A program made the translations under genes and the position numbers. A model generated the notes under the pieces. It saw only the letters and a program-made list of their open reading frames with translations. It searched no databases and was not told the DNA's origin. Positions 8,683 through 17,058 of a DNA stretch of 64,000 nt are shown in pieces (the stretch's first letter is position 1; each line of letters begins with the position of its first letter). The DNA comes from Mesorhizobium sp. CA8. GTDB lineage: Bacteria; Pseudomonadota; Alphaproteobacteria; Rhizobiales; Rhizobiaceae. The DNA lies in assembly GCF_020164955.1 (NCBI RefSeq), contig NZ_JAIUHG010000025.1, forward strand, positions 1-64,000, in the 5' to 3' direction.

Positions 8683-8729
8683 GGCGCTATATGTGATACT
8701 GACAAATCGACGCGCAAGGAGGCACTTCT

Positions 8730-9098
8730 TTGTTACTGAGGCACCCGCACAACACCGAGGACTGCCGGGCCGTTTCGGAAATCCTGCAACGGGTCGGCGA
8801 CAAATGGACGGTGCTCGTCGTCGGCAAGCTCGGCGGCGGACCAATGCGCTTCAACGAATTGCGCGCCGCTGTCGGCGGAATTTCGCAGAAGATGCTGACC
8901 ACCACCTTGCGCGGTTTGGAGCGCGACGGCTTCGTCACGCGCAAAGTGTTTCCGACCATTCCGCCACGTGTCGATTACGAGCTCACCCAACTCGGTCACG
9001 AGCTCCTCGTGCCGGTCGGCGCGCTCGGCGAATGGGCCCGCAAGAACACCAATCGGGTCCGCGAAGCACGCGCGAAATTCGACGGCCTACAGGCCTGA
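8730..9098 (+). CDS. HxlR family transcriptional regulator
   Basis: This 122-aa winged-helix regulator has the family opening C12-x13-GDKWTVLVVGKL, then RFNELRAAVGGISQKMLTTTLRGLERDGFVTR (recognition helix) and PPRVDYELTQLGHEL. The conserved Cys12 is the residue that senses quinones or electrophiles in YodB-type members. The TTG at 8730 is preceded by AAGGAGG at ideal spacing. The divergent partner is a flavin quinone reductase, which is the known target class of YodB, so an electrophile-response switch is a reasonable inference. Confidence 0.9.
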   Translation: MLLRHPHNTEDCRAVSEILQRVGDKWTVLVVGKLGGGPMRFNELRAAVGGISQKMLTTTLRGLERDGFVTRKVFPTIPPRVDYELTQLGHELLVPVGALGEWARKNTNRVREARAKFDGLQA

Positions 9099-9257
9099 AG
9101 CCATTGCAATGCAAGGGTTTTTAACCTGCCGATGAAACCATGGGCCTCAGCGCCGGTTGCATCGCGCTTTCGATTTTGATCGGAGCCTTCGCGGTTCCGC
9201 CGGCGGCGTCGCCGGGCAGCCGCTTCGCCAAGGAGACCCGTCTTTAGCCGCCACCGA

Positions 9258-9461
9258 TCAGACGCTTGGGGCAGTGCTGTCGCAGCACGCCGTCGAGCAG
9301 CTCTTGAATTGCGCGGCCATCTTGCCGGCCGCCGTCCGGTCCCGCATGCAGGCGACGTGTGGAAGACCTTTGCTGACTTCCATGTAGGCCGTTACGCCAA
9401 GCAGGCAGACCAGAGCAACAAGGGCTGCCACGAGCCAGCCGTTCAGCATATGTTGACGCAT
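9258..9461 (-). CDS. Small single-pass membrane protein, unknown function
   Basis: This is a 67-aa hypothetical protein with one hydrophobic segment (WLVAALVALVCLLGVTAYM) and a Cys-rich tail (VACMRDRT, KSCSTACCDST). The ATG at 9461 follows GGGGGAAAG. I do not recognise a family. The tail with four cysteines after the membrane segment would lie in the periplasm if the N-terminus stays inside. It could be spurious because it is short, but signal, ribosome site and reading direction agree. Confidence 0.45.
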   Translation of the reverse strand: MRQHMLNGWLVAALVALVCLLGVTAYMEVSKGLPHVACMRDRTAAGKMAAQFKSCSTACCDSTAPSV

Positions 9462-9587
9462 TGTCTTTCCCCCGCGCCCACAAGGTGGGGCGTGAAGGCA
9501 ACCATTGGATGTCGCGAAGGGAATCTCCCGCGCAGGCGTTGTTACAAAGCGGCAAGTCTGGGGAGAATCAGTAATCCCGCCGGCGCG

Positions 9588-9983
9588 TCAGCTCTCGGCC
9601 GGAACCGGCTTCGGCTTGCCTTCGCCGTCGAGCGCCACCATGACGAAATCGGCATGGGTGACCTTCTCCATCAGATCGGAAAGATAGCGCTGCGCCCAGG
9701 CTTCGACCTTGAGCACCATCGAGGTGCGGCCGACGCGCTCGACATGGGTGTAGATGCACAACGTGTCGCCGATCTTCATCGGCTTGGCGAAGGACATCTC
9801 CTTGACCGCGGCGGTGACCACGCGGCCCTTGGCGCGCTCGGCGGCGCGGATGCCGCAGGCAAGGTCCATCTGCGCCATCACCCAGCCGCCGAAGATGTCG
9901 CCGGCCGCATTGGCGTCGGACGGCATAGCGAGCGTGCGCAAGGTCAGATCGCCAAGGGGTTTTCCGTCCGCGTAATGCACCAT
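9588..9983 (-). CDS. Acyl-CoA thioesterase, YciA-like hotdog protein
   Basis: This single-hotdog thioesterase (131 aa) hydrolyses acyl-CoA to free acid and CoA. The family signature LAMPSDANAAGDIFGGWVMAQMDLA carries the catalytic Asp and the helix start, and VERVGRTSMVLKVEAWAQR forms the CoA-side strands. YciA-type enzymes are cytoplasmic hexamers with broad acyl range. The start at 9983 (MVHYADGKPLGDL) has AAGGAT upstream; the longer frame to 10040 adds residues unlike the family. Confidence 0.9.
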   Translation of the reverse strand: MVHYADGKPLGDLTLRTLAMPSDANAAGDIFGGWVMAQMDLACGIRAAERAKGRVVTAAVKEMSFAKPMKIGDTLCIYTHVERVGRTSMVLKVEAWAQRYLSDLMEKVTHADFVMVALDGEGKPKPVPAES

Positions 9984-10171
9984 GGCGAAATCCTTAAAGG
10001 GCAGCTGCTGTTGCGTATCAATGCGACCGCCATGTCGCAAGCTCTGGTAAAAGCGAAATGTGCGCCACTGCGCCGGTCGCTTTTTTCACAAGCCATGCCG
10101 GAAGCCACGGCGACGCCGCAAGCCGGCAATGTCTAGGGTAAGCGCAACATCGCGGAGCCCGCTTTTCCATC

Positions 10172-11788
10172 ATGCAGACTTACGACTTCATCATCGTCGG
10201 CTCCGGCTCGGCCGGCTCAGTCGTTGCCGACAGGCTGTCGGCCTCGGGCCGCTTCTCGGTGCTGGTGCTGGAGGCCGGCGGAACCGACCGGCGCTTCTAT
10301 GTTCAGATGCCGCTCGGCTACGGCAAGACCTTCTTCGACCCGGCCGTCAACTGGAACTACAAGGCGGAGTCCGACCCCGGCCTGGCCGGCAACAGCGACC
10401 ACTGGCCGCGCGGCAAGCTGCTCGGCGGCTCGAGCTCGATCAACGCCATGGTCTATATCAGGGGCGCGCGCGAGGATTTCGATGCCTGGGCCGCCGCAGG
10501 CAATCCCGGCTGGGCCTATGACGACCTCCTGCCATCCTTCAAGGCGCTGGAAGATAATGCGGCGGGCGCCGACCAGTGGCGCGGCGTCGGCGGCCCCTTG
10601 CACATCACCGACTGCACGAACGCGGTGCATCCGCTGACCAAGCGCTATCTTGCCGCCGCTCAGCAGGCCGGGCTGCCGCTCAATCCGGACTTCAACGGCG
10701 CCTCCCAGGAAGGCGTCGGCGTCTATCAGATCACGACGAAGAACGGACGCCGCATGTCGGCCGCCCGCGCCTTCCTGCGGCCGGCGATGAAACGCGGCAA
10801 TGTCCGTGTCGAAACCAACGCCCTGGCGACGAAAATCCTGTTCGAGGGCAAGCGCGCCGTCGGCATCGAATACGAGCAGAACGGGCAGAAGAAGACGGCT
10901 CGCGCGGGCCGCGAGGTGATCCTGTCGGGCGGCTCGATCAACTCACCGCAACTGCTGCAGCTGTCCGGCGTCGGCCCTGCGGCATTGCTGGCCGACCTCG
11001 GTATCCCAGTCGTGCACGCCAATGAAAATGTCGGCGCCAATCTGCAGGACCATGTCGGCATCAACTACACCTTCAAGGGCAAGCTGCCGACGCTCAACCA
11101 GATCCTGCGCCCGTGGTGGGGCAAGCTGCTCGTCGGCATGCAATACATCCTCTTGCGCTCCGGTCCGCTGTCGCTGTCGATGAACAATGCCGGCGGCTTC
11201 TTCCGCACCGACCCGTCGATGACGCGGCCGAACATGCAGCTCTATTTCCAGGCTTTCTCGACCGTCATCCCGAAGAGCGGCGAGCGTCCGATCCTGACGC
11301 CCGACCCCTGGCCGGGCTTCTCGATCGGCCTGTCCAATTGCCGGCCCTCGAGCCGCGGCGAGATCATGATCCGCTCGAAGGATCCGCGCGACTATCCGAG
11401 CATCACGCCCAACGCCTATTCGACCAATGCCGATGTCGACGAGATGCTGGCGGCGGTGAAGTTCGTGCGCAAGATCGCCTCGATGCCGGCCATGGCCGAG
11501 ATCATCGAGGAAGAGGTTCTGCCCGGCCCGTCGATCCAATCGGACGCCGACCTGATCCAGGATTTCAGGAAACGCTCCGGTACAGTTTATCACCCGGTCT
11601 CGACCTGCCGCATGGGGCCTGATGCGGCGCGCGCCGTCGTCGACCCGCGGCTTCGGGTGCATGGGCTGCAGGGCCTGCGCGTCATCGATGCTTCGATTTT
11701 CCCCGACAACATCACCGGCAACACCAACGCCGCCTCGATTCTGACCGGATGGAAAGGCGCCGACCTGGTTCTGGAGGATCACAAATGA
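10172..11788 (+). CDS. GMC family FAD-dependent oxidoreductase (choline/alcohol dehydrogenase type)
   Basis: This 538-aa GMC enzyme oxidises an alcohol with FAD. The Rossmann motif DFIIVGSGSAGSVVADRLS is at the N-terminus, GMC signature 1 (PRGKLLGGSSSINAMVYIRG) near residue 90, and signature 2 (GSINSPQLLQLSGVGP) near 252. The catalytic pair is visible as H474 in YHPVSTCRMG and an Asn in GNTNAAS (N519). It is the first gene of a three-gene operon whose next gene overlaps by four bases. The operon partners suggest oxidation of a sugar or sugar-acid alcohol, which is inference. Substrate is not determined by sequence. Confidence 0.9.
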   Translation: MQTYDFIIVGSGSAGSVVADRLSASGRFSVLVLEAGGTDRRFYVQMPLGYGKTFFDPAVNWNYKAESDPGLAGNSDHWPRGKLLGGSSSINAMVYIRGAREDFDAWAAAGNPGWAYDDLLPSFKALEDNAAGADQWRGVGGPLHITDCTNAVHPLTKRYLAAAQQAGLPLNPDFNGASQEGVGVYQITTKNGRRMSAARAFLRPAMKRGNVRVETNALATKILFEGKRAVGIEYEQNGQKKTARAGREVILSGGSINSPQLLQLSGVGPAALLADLGIPVVHANENVGANLQDHVGINYTFKGKLPTLNQILRPWWGKLLVGMQYILLRSGPLSLSMNNAGGFFRTDPSMTRPNMQLYFQAFSTVIPKSGERPILTPDPWPGFSIGLSNCRPSSRGEIMIRSKDPRDYPSITPNAYSTNADVDEMLAAVKFVRKIASMPAMAEIIEEEVLPGPSIQSDADLIQDFRKRSGTVYHPVSTCRMGPDAARAVVDPRLRVHGLQGLRVIDASIFPDNITGNTNAASILTGWKGADLVLEDHK

Positions 11789-12996
11789 AAATCACCGACG
11801 TGAAGACCTGGGTTGTCGGCAACCCGCCGCCCGGTATCGGCGGCAAGTATTTCATCTTCGTCAAGCTCACCACCGATGGCGGCGTGGTCGGCTATGGCGA
11901 GGCCTACAACGCCACCTTCTCCGCGCATGTCACCGCCAGGATGATCGAGGACATGGCCGAGCGCTATCTCGTCGGCCGCGATCCGCACGACATCGAGAAT
12001 TTCTTCCGCCGCGCCTATTCTTCCGGCTTCACCCAGCGCCCCGACGTCTCCGGCATGGGCTGCTTCTCGGCGCTCGAAATGGCCTGCTGGGACATCGTCG
12101 GCAAGGAGGCCGGCAAGCCGGTCTACAAACTGCTCGGCGGCCAGGTGCACGAGACCCTGCGCTCCTACACCTACCTCTATCCGCACACCGGCAGCGTCCA
12201 TTCGGAAGATGCGCGCGGCAAGAACGTCTACAACGACCCCGACATGGCTGCGGCCTGCGCGCTCGAATATGTCGAGCAGGGTTTCAACGCCGTGAAGCTC
12301 GATCCGGCCGGCCCCTACACCGCCTATGACGGCCATCAGCCGCGCTTGATCGACATCGACCTGTCGGCGCGCATGGTCAAGGCAATCCGCGAAGCAGTGG
12401 ATAACAGGGCGGATATCCTGTTTGGCACGCATGGCCAGTTCACCGCCTCGGGCGCGCTGCGCCTCGCCCGCGCCATCGAGCCCTACGATCCGCTGTGGTT
12501 CGAGGAGCCGGTGCCGCCTGATATGCCCGAGGTGATGGCGCAGGTCGCCCGCAGCACCTCCATCCCGATAGCAACCGGCGAGCGGCTGACGACGAAGTTC
12601 GAGTTCGCCCGCGTTATCGAGAACCGCGCCGCGACCATCCTGCAGCCGGATCTCGGCCGCTCCGGCGGCATCCTGGAGACCAAGAAGATCGCCGCCATGG
12701 CCGAGGCCTACCACATCCAGGTCGCGCCGCACTGCTACTGCGGCCCGATCGTCGGCGCCGCCAACATCCAGCTCGCGGTGACGCTGCCCAACTTCCTCAT
12801 CCTGGAATCGCTCAAGCAGTGGGACGGTTTCCACGCCACGCTGCTCAAGAAGAAGATCGAATGGCAGGACGGCAACGTCATCCCCTCGAAGGAGCCCGGC
12901 CTCGGCGTCGAGCTCAACGAGGCGGTCTGCGAGGCCCATCCCTATAGCGGCAAGGAGCTGCATCTGCAGATGATGCAGACGCCGCTGATGCCGTGA
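11785..12996 (+). CDS. Mandelate racemase/muconate lactonizing enzyme family protein
   Basis: This enolase-superfamily protein (403 aa) most resembles sugar-acid dehydratases. Visible residues: K171 (NAVKLD), E240 in WFEEP, E266 in ATGERL, H316 in VAPHCYCG. The first metal ligand, usually Asp in a D-x-H motif, is replaced: the segment reads FGTHGQ (G214, T215, H216). The ATG overlaps the stop of the GMC gene (ATGA) and follows GGAGGA. The gene overlaps the next one by four bases, so the three are translationally coupled. The reaction is probably on an acid sugar; the odd metal site makes specifics unsafe. Confidence 0.88.
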   Translation: MKITDVKTWVVGNPPPGIGGKYFIFVKLTTDGGVVGYGEAYNATFSAHVTARMIEDMAERYLVGRDPHDIENFFRRAYSSGFTQRPDVSGMGCFSALEMACWDIVGKEAGKPVYKLLGGQVHETLRSYTYLYPHTGSVHSEDARGKNVYNDPDMAAACALEYVEQGFNAVKLDPAGPYTAYDGHQPRLIDIDLSARMVKAIREAVDNRADILFGTHGQFTASGALRLARAIEPYDPLWFEEPVPPDMPEVMAQVARSTSIPIATGERLTTKFEFARVIENRAATILQPDLGRSGGILETKKIAAMAEAYHIQVAPHCYCGPIVGAANIQLAVTLPNFLILESLKQWDGFHATLLKKKIEWQDGNVIPSKEPGLGVELNEAVCEAHPYSGKELHLQMMQTPLMP

Positions 12997-13910
12997 CCCT
13001 CGCTTATGCCTTCGTCGGCCTTGGCCATCTCGGCGGCAACCTTGCCGCCAGCCTGCTGCGCAACGGCTTTGCCGTCACCGTCTTCGACCGCGACCCGGGG
13101 GCGGTCGAGCGCCTTGTCGCGCTCGGCGCCACGGCGGCGGCGAGTCCGGCGGAAGCCGCTGCCCGCGCCGGCAACGCGATCACCTGCCTGCCCTCGCCGA
13201 AGGTCAGCGAAACAGTGCTCGCCGGCCCCGACGGATTGCTCCAGGGCCTGCCCGCGGGCGGCACCTGGATCGAGATGTCGACCAATGGCCGTGACGAGAT
13301 TTTACGGCTCGCCGCGCTGGCATCGACACAAGGCATCGAGACGCTCGAATGCCCGGTCACCGGCGGCGTGCATCTGGCGGCGGCGGGCAGGATCACGGCG
13401 CTCGTCGGCGGCGATGCGGCGCTCTACGAACGCCATCGCTCGGCCATCGAGGCGATGTGCGCGAAATCCTTCCTGATGGGGCCGATCGGCTCGGCGGCGG
13501 TGATCAAGGTCATCACCAATATGCTCGCCTTCATCCATCTCGTCGCCGCCGGCGAAGCGTTGATGCTGGCGAAGCAGGGCGGCCTCGACCTTGCGCAAGC
13601 CTACCACGCCATCGTCGCCTCTTCCGGCAACAGCTTCGTCCACGAAACCGAAAGCCAGCTGGTGCTCAATGGCTCCTACGACATCGGCTTCACCATGGAC
13701 CTGGCGCTGAAGGACCTCGGCTTCGCGCTCGCCATGGGCAGGGATTTCGGCGCGCCGCTCGATCTGGCGTCTCGCGTCAACGCCATTTTCGAAGAGGGCA
13801 AGCGCGCCTATGGCGGTGGCGCCTGGTCGACACAGATCGTCAGGCTTTTGGAAGACGCGGTCGGGACGGAGCTTCGTGCGCCAGGCTTCCCGGCGAAGCT
13901 CGAACTGTAA
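12993..13910 (+). CDS. 3-hydroxyisobutyrate dehydrogenase family NAD(P)-dependent oxidoreductase
   Basis: This is a beta-hydroxyacid dehydrogenase (305 aa) of the HIBADH / tartronate semialdehyde reductase family. The dinucleotide loop is FVGLGHLGGNLAASLL, the substrate loop is CPVTGGVHLAAAG, and the catalytic Lys is K172 in AAVIKVITNML, with N176. The GTG start overlaps the upstream TGA (GTGA). With the GMC oxidase and the enolase-family enzyme it forms a small catabolic operon, plausibly taking a polyol or sugar acid to a semialdehyde or hydroxy acid. No transporter or regulator is attached. Confidence 0.9.
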   Translation: MTLAYAFVGLGHLGGNLAASLLRNGFAVTVFDRDPGAVERLVALGATAAASPAEAAARAGNAITCLPSPKVSETVLAGPDGLLQGLPAGGTWIEMSTNGRDEILRLAALASTQGIETLECPVTGGVHLAAAGRITALVGGDAALYERHRSAIEAMCAKSFLMGPIGSAAVIKVITNMLAFIHLVAAGEALMLAKQGGLDLAQAYHAIVASSGNSFVHETESQLVLNGSYDIGFTMDLALKDLGFALAMGRDFGAPLDLASRVNAIFEEGKRAYGGGAWSTQIVRLLEDAVGTELRAPGFPAKLEL

Positions 13911-13979
13911 CCTGGCAAAATAGGGAACTATTTCAATCGCCTGGCCGCACCGGCTGAATCAGCCTCTCAGCCAGTTGAT

Positions 13980-14918
13980 TCAACCTCTCAGCGTCAGCGC
14001 GCCGGGCCGAATCTCGAACGTCGCCGGAATCCGGCCCGGCGACTCGCCGTCTATGTCGACCAACGCGCCGTTGTTCTCGGCATCGCCGAGCGGCTCGACC
14101 AGCACCTTGCGGCCACGCAGGATGGTTATTGCCGGATGGTTACGATGCCGGCCGCCATAGAGCAGGCGGAGGTCGCGGATCAAGCCAAGCTTACCGGCGG
14201 CGCGCAGGATGACGATGTCGAACTGGCCGTCGGCGAGCTCGGCGTCCGGTGCGATCATCATGCCGCCGCCGAAGAATTTGCCATTGGCGACCGCCACCAG
14301 CGCCATGCGCGCCTCGACCGGCTCGCCGTCGTCGATGGTGATCCGGACATCCTGGAAGCGGTAGCGGAGGAACTCTACTACCGTGCGCCAGAAGAACAGT
14401 GCCTTGGCCGAGACCCTGCCCTTGCGCTTGTCGGCATTGACTGCGCGATCCGTCGCGCCGGACAGGCCGAGGCTGGCGATGTTGATGAAGTGGCGGCTGG
14501 CCAGCGCGCCGTGGTCGTCGATGTAGCAGATGCGGCCGGCATCGATTGTCCGCGCTTTGGAATCAGCGATTCGCTTCAGCGCGGCATTGATGCCGCACGG
14601 CAGGCCAAGCCCGCGCGCGAAGTCGATGCCGGCACCACAGGGCAGAAGCCCAAGCGCAGCCTCCCGGCCGGTCTCATCCTGTGCCTGCAGCAGACCGTCG
14701 GCCACCTCGCTGGCGGTGCCGTCGCCGCCTGCCGCGATCACCAGGTCGCACCCGCCGATGGCGAGGTCGATCGCCAGCCGCTCGGCATCGCCGCGGGCTT
14801 GCGTCTCGCGCAGGTCGAAATCACCGAAATTCATCTTGAGCGCCGCCGCCGCCTCCGCCCAATGTCGCTTGAGCCTGCCGCCCCCGGCTATCGGATTGAG
14901 AACCACTCCGACTTTCAA
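13980..14918 (-). CDS. YegS/DAGK family lipid kinase
   Basis: This is a diacylglycerol-kinase-fold lipid kinase (312 aa). The nucleotide motif GGDGT is at residues 64-68, preceded by LNPIAGGGR near the start and followed by a beta-rich C-terminal domain (LVAVANGKFFGGGMMIAPDAELADGQFDI). It phosphorylates a lipid hydroxyl such as diacylglycerol or sphingosine; which one is not clear. The frame is open to 15191, but a TTG at 14918 follows GGGGGAGG at 5-base spacing and gives the family N-terminus, so I reject the longer version. Confidence 0.9.
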   Translation of the reverse strand: MKVGVVLNPIAGGGRLKRHWAEAAAALKMNFGDFDLRETQARGDAERLAIDLAIGGCDLVIAAGGDGTASEVADGLLQAQDETGREAALGLLPCGAGIDFARGLGLPCGINAALKRIADSKARTIDAGRICYIDDHGALASRHFINIASLGLSGATDRAVNADKRKGRVSAKALFFWRTVVEFLRYRFQDVRITIDDGEPVEARMALVAVANGKFFGGGMMIAPDAELADGQFDIVILRAAGKLGLIRDLRLLYGGRHRNHPAITILRGRKVLVEPLGDAENNGALVDIDGESPGRIPATFEIRPGALTLRG

Positions 14919-15189
14919 GTCGACCTCCCCCGAGGCAAGTCGCGCAAAATGCGCGGCGGCCCCTGTGCGGGCATCCAAAGTCTTTTGCCGGCCCAAACTC
15001 TTTTGCCGACATTGAAACGCGGACCGGGCGACGGAGCAAGGCTCCAAGGTCGAGCGGTCACAGAAAAGCGGGGCAGGCTGTCTAAGCGGTTCGGCCAGCG
15101 GATTCCGGGGCTTCTGCCACTGGTCCCCGATAATCCCGCAATCCACAGGCGCGCCGGCATTCCCCAAACCCGTTACCCGGCGTACATTC

Positions 15190-15580
15190 AACCCATCTCA
15201 GGCGGCTACCGAACGCCCAGCCGAAAGGCAAAAGCGCAAGGCGGATTTCCTGAGGCCCGTACGGCCCAGAACGAGAGCAGGCTTGCCTGTTGAAGGGACG
15301 GATGCCGAGACCTACGGGTGCCGCGGAAAGCGTGCCAACGCCGACGGCGGGCCGATGCTGCCATGAAGGCCGGTAAAAACCTTCGATGGCACGCCGGGCG
15401 AAGCCCGCCAGGGTGGAGATCGGCGTGGTCTGGAACGGGCGCCGCCCTCGGGTGGCGACTGGCAGGACCGTCAAAATCAAGGCTGGCCTGGCGCGACGAC
15501 TTTACGGAAGTTGCTGCCTTGACTGGTTCCTGATCTGACAGGGAGGCGCTGGGAGAAATCCCAGCGCCGACTGTCTTTTT
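15190..15580 (+). ncRNA. Candidate structured non-coding RNA
   Basis: This stretch has several local hairpins: GCC-GAAA-GGC at 15220-15229 with a GNRA loop, GCAGG-CTTG-CCTGT at 15277-15290, a nine-pair stem with one bulge between 15361-15369 and 15380-15389, and CGGGC-GAA-GCCCG at 15395-15407. An intrinsic terminator closes it at 15545-15580. I could not match it to RNase P RNA, tmRNA, SRP RNA or a riboswitch by eye. Boundaries are a guess and the 5' end is unknown. Confidence 0.35.
15545..15580 (+). terminator. Strong intrinsic terminator with no coding gene upstream
   Basis: GGCGCTGGG and CCCAGCGCC pair perfectly over a 6-nt loop, followed after a few bases by TTTTT. No plus-strand protein gene ends before it, which is the main reason to suspect a transcribed RNA upstream. 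Confidence 0.75.
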
Positions 15581-15876
15581 GAGGACGGCGTCGCCTCCTG
15601 TTAGGCCTACGAATCCGCCACTACCCGACATGTGCCGCGCCGCGCTGTCCGGCGCCGTGCACAAGCTGCACTTGGTCCTGCCGGCGCTCGCCAAACCCGG
15701 TGCCAAATTGGAACATGTCTACACCGAGGACTGAGGCATTTCGGTCACAGTCGCCGGCTGAGCAACCTTTGGAAACGTCCCGTCATCCACATTTCACAAT
15801 GGCGGCCAAATCCCGCCTTGTTCGGCATGGATTGATGCAACCGGGTGGAGAGGGGCAATTTCGAAGGGACAAGACC

Positions 15877-16392
15877 GTGATCAAGACCGCCCTTGTCGCC
15901 ATGACCATTGTCGGCTGCGACTGTGACACCAAGCTGTGCGAATATATCGGTGAAACGCCGGCCAAATGGGCGACAATCGCCGACTGCGAAGCGGCGATGA
16001 AGAGCCAGATGCTGCACCAGCGCAATTTCGACTATCCGCTGGTTTCGGGCATCTGCCGCGTCAAGGGCTCGGCCTCTTCCTCCGAGCTTGCCGCGAAAGC
16101 CTCCAGGCCGGATTTGAAGCCCAGGAACCGCGCCGTCGAAACCATCGCCCCGCTGCCGCCCGAGCTCGATCATCGCCCGAGCGCTCCGGTCGGCGCAACG
16201 GTGACCGCCAGCGAAATGGAATCGGCAAAGCCGGTCGCCTTCGACAGGTCGGTCGATGGCGGCCGCGCGGTGCTTTACCGCACCAAGGCCGGCTATGCCG
16301 TGGTCAAGACCGATCTCAGCCGCGCTGCAGGCGCAACGGTGGACGCGGCGAAGCGCTCGGCAAGCTGGCTGGCCGGTTTGACCGGGCTGTAA
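15877..16392 (+). CDS. Hypothetical exported or lipid-anchored protein
   Basis: This is a 171-aa protein of unknown function. The N-terminus MIKTALVAMTIVGC is a short signal-like segment with a possible lipobox at C14 (IVGC), followed by a Cys-rich region (CDCDTKLCEYIG, ADCEAAMK, GICRVKG). The middle is Ser/Ala/Pro-rich, and the end contains a YRTKAGYAVVKTDLSRAAG stretch. The frame is open from 15700, but GTG at 15877 follows GAAGGGA and starts the hydrophobic segment. I do not recognise the family. Confidence 0.65.
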   Translation: MIKTALVAMTIVGCDCDTKLCEYIGETPAKWATIADCEAAMKSQMLHQRNFDYPLVSGICRVKGSASSSELAAKASRPDLKPRNRAVETIAPLPPELDHRPSAPVGATVTASEMESAKPVAFDRSVDGGRAVLYRTKAGYAVVKTDLSRAAGATVDAAKRSASWLAGLTGL

Positions 16393-16573
16393 GCCCGTCC
16401 AGGGCGCGTTGAGATTCAGGTCAGGCCGAGCAGAAAGTGACGGCGAAGCCGCTCTCTTATCATTGCCCGATGACAATGGCGTAAGGCCGCTTCGCAACCG
16501 CAGATCGGATTGATTAAGCCGCCACATTGCCCGAAGATAACGCACCAGGATGTTGGCCTTCACCGGGGGTGTC

Positions 16574-17055
16574 ATGACAATTGCCGTTCGTATCGCGTTA
16601 TGCCTGCTGCTGGCGCTCGCTCCCTTGCATGCCAGGGCGGAAGGCGACGACAAGGCCATGATGATCGCCTCCGACGACGCCGAGATGGCGGCGGCGATCG
16701 AGAAGGCGCGATCCAGCCTGGATGAATTCCTGAACCTGTCCGACGCTCCGCCGCCGGGGACCGACAAGTTCAAGCTGAAGGTGATGTCGTCGACGGAAAT
16801 GCGTCGGAGCACTTCTGGGTCATTCCCTTCAAGCGGACCGCCAACGGCTTCGTCGGCATATTGGCGAACGAACCGGAAATCGTCCGCAACGTCGTCCTCG
16901 GACAGAACATCGAATTCACCAGGGACGACATCTCCGACTGGGGCTACACCAGGAACGGCCGCCAGGTCGGCAGCTTCACCGTATGCGTGATGCTCAAGAA
17001 GATGTCGAAGGAAGAGGCCGAGTATATGCGTTCTGCATACGGCTTCGACTGCTGA
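16574..17055 (+). pseudogene. DUF2314 (YegJ-like) gene broken by a frameshift
   Basis: The first part, from the ATG at 16574, encodes a signal peptide (IALCLLLALAPLHARA) and about 70 codons ending ...FKLKVM. The conserved DUF2314 block then continues in the other frame: DGNASEHFWVIPF, GFVGILANEPE, ISDWGYTRNGRQVGSFTVC. Restoring one base near 16786 (ATG-GTC-GTC-GAC in place of ATG-TCG-TCG-AC) rejoins the two halves into one protein of about 160 aa. It is either a true recent pseudogene or a sequencing error. DUF2314 function is unknown. Confidence 0.8.
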
Positions 17056-17058
17056 ACC

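Larger units (their letters stand above)
14919..15876. other. 958-base gap without a convincing gene
   Basis: Open frames here on both strands lack family motifs and ribosome sites, so I call no protein. The first part is the upstream region of the lipid kinase. The middle (about 15190-15580) is dense in short hairpins and ends in a strong terminator, see the RNA candidate. From 15600 to 15876 I see only the upstream region of the next gene. Confidence 0.6.

Noticed and set aside
9309..10136. 275-aa plus-strand open frame over the thioesterase
   Set aside because: The minus strand there encodes a clear hotdog thioesterase with a ribosome site; the plus translation has no family pattern.
15190..15580. 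Identification of the gap as RNase P RNA, tmRNA or SRP RNA
   Set aside because: I looked for the RNase P core (GAAAGTCCGG, ACAGAA), the tmRNA tag region and the SRP GGAAGCAGC loop, and found none.
15206..15706. Possible protein genes on either strand in the 14.9-15.9 kb gap
   Set aside because: No ribosome sites, no motifs and biased composition. A structured RNA explains the hairpins and terminator better.
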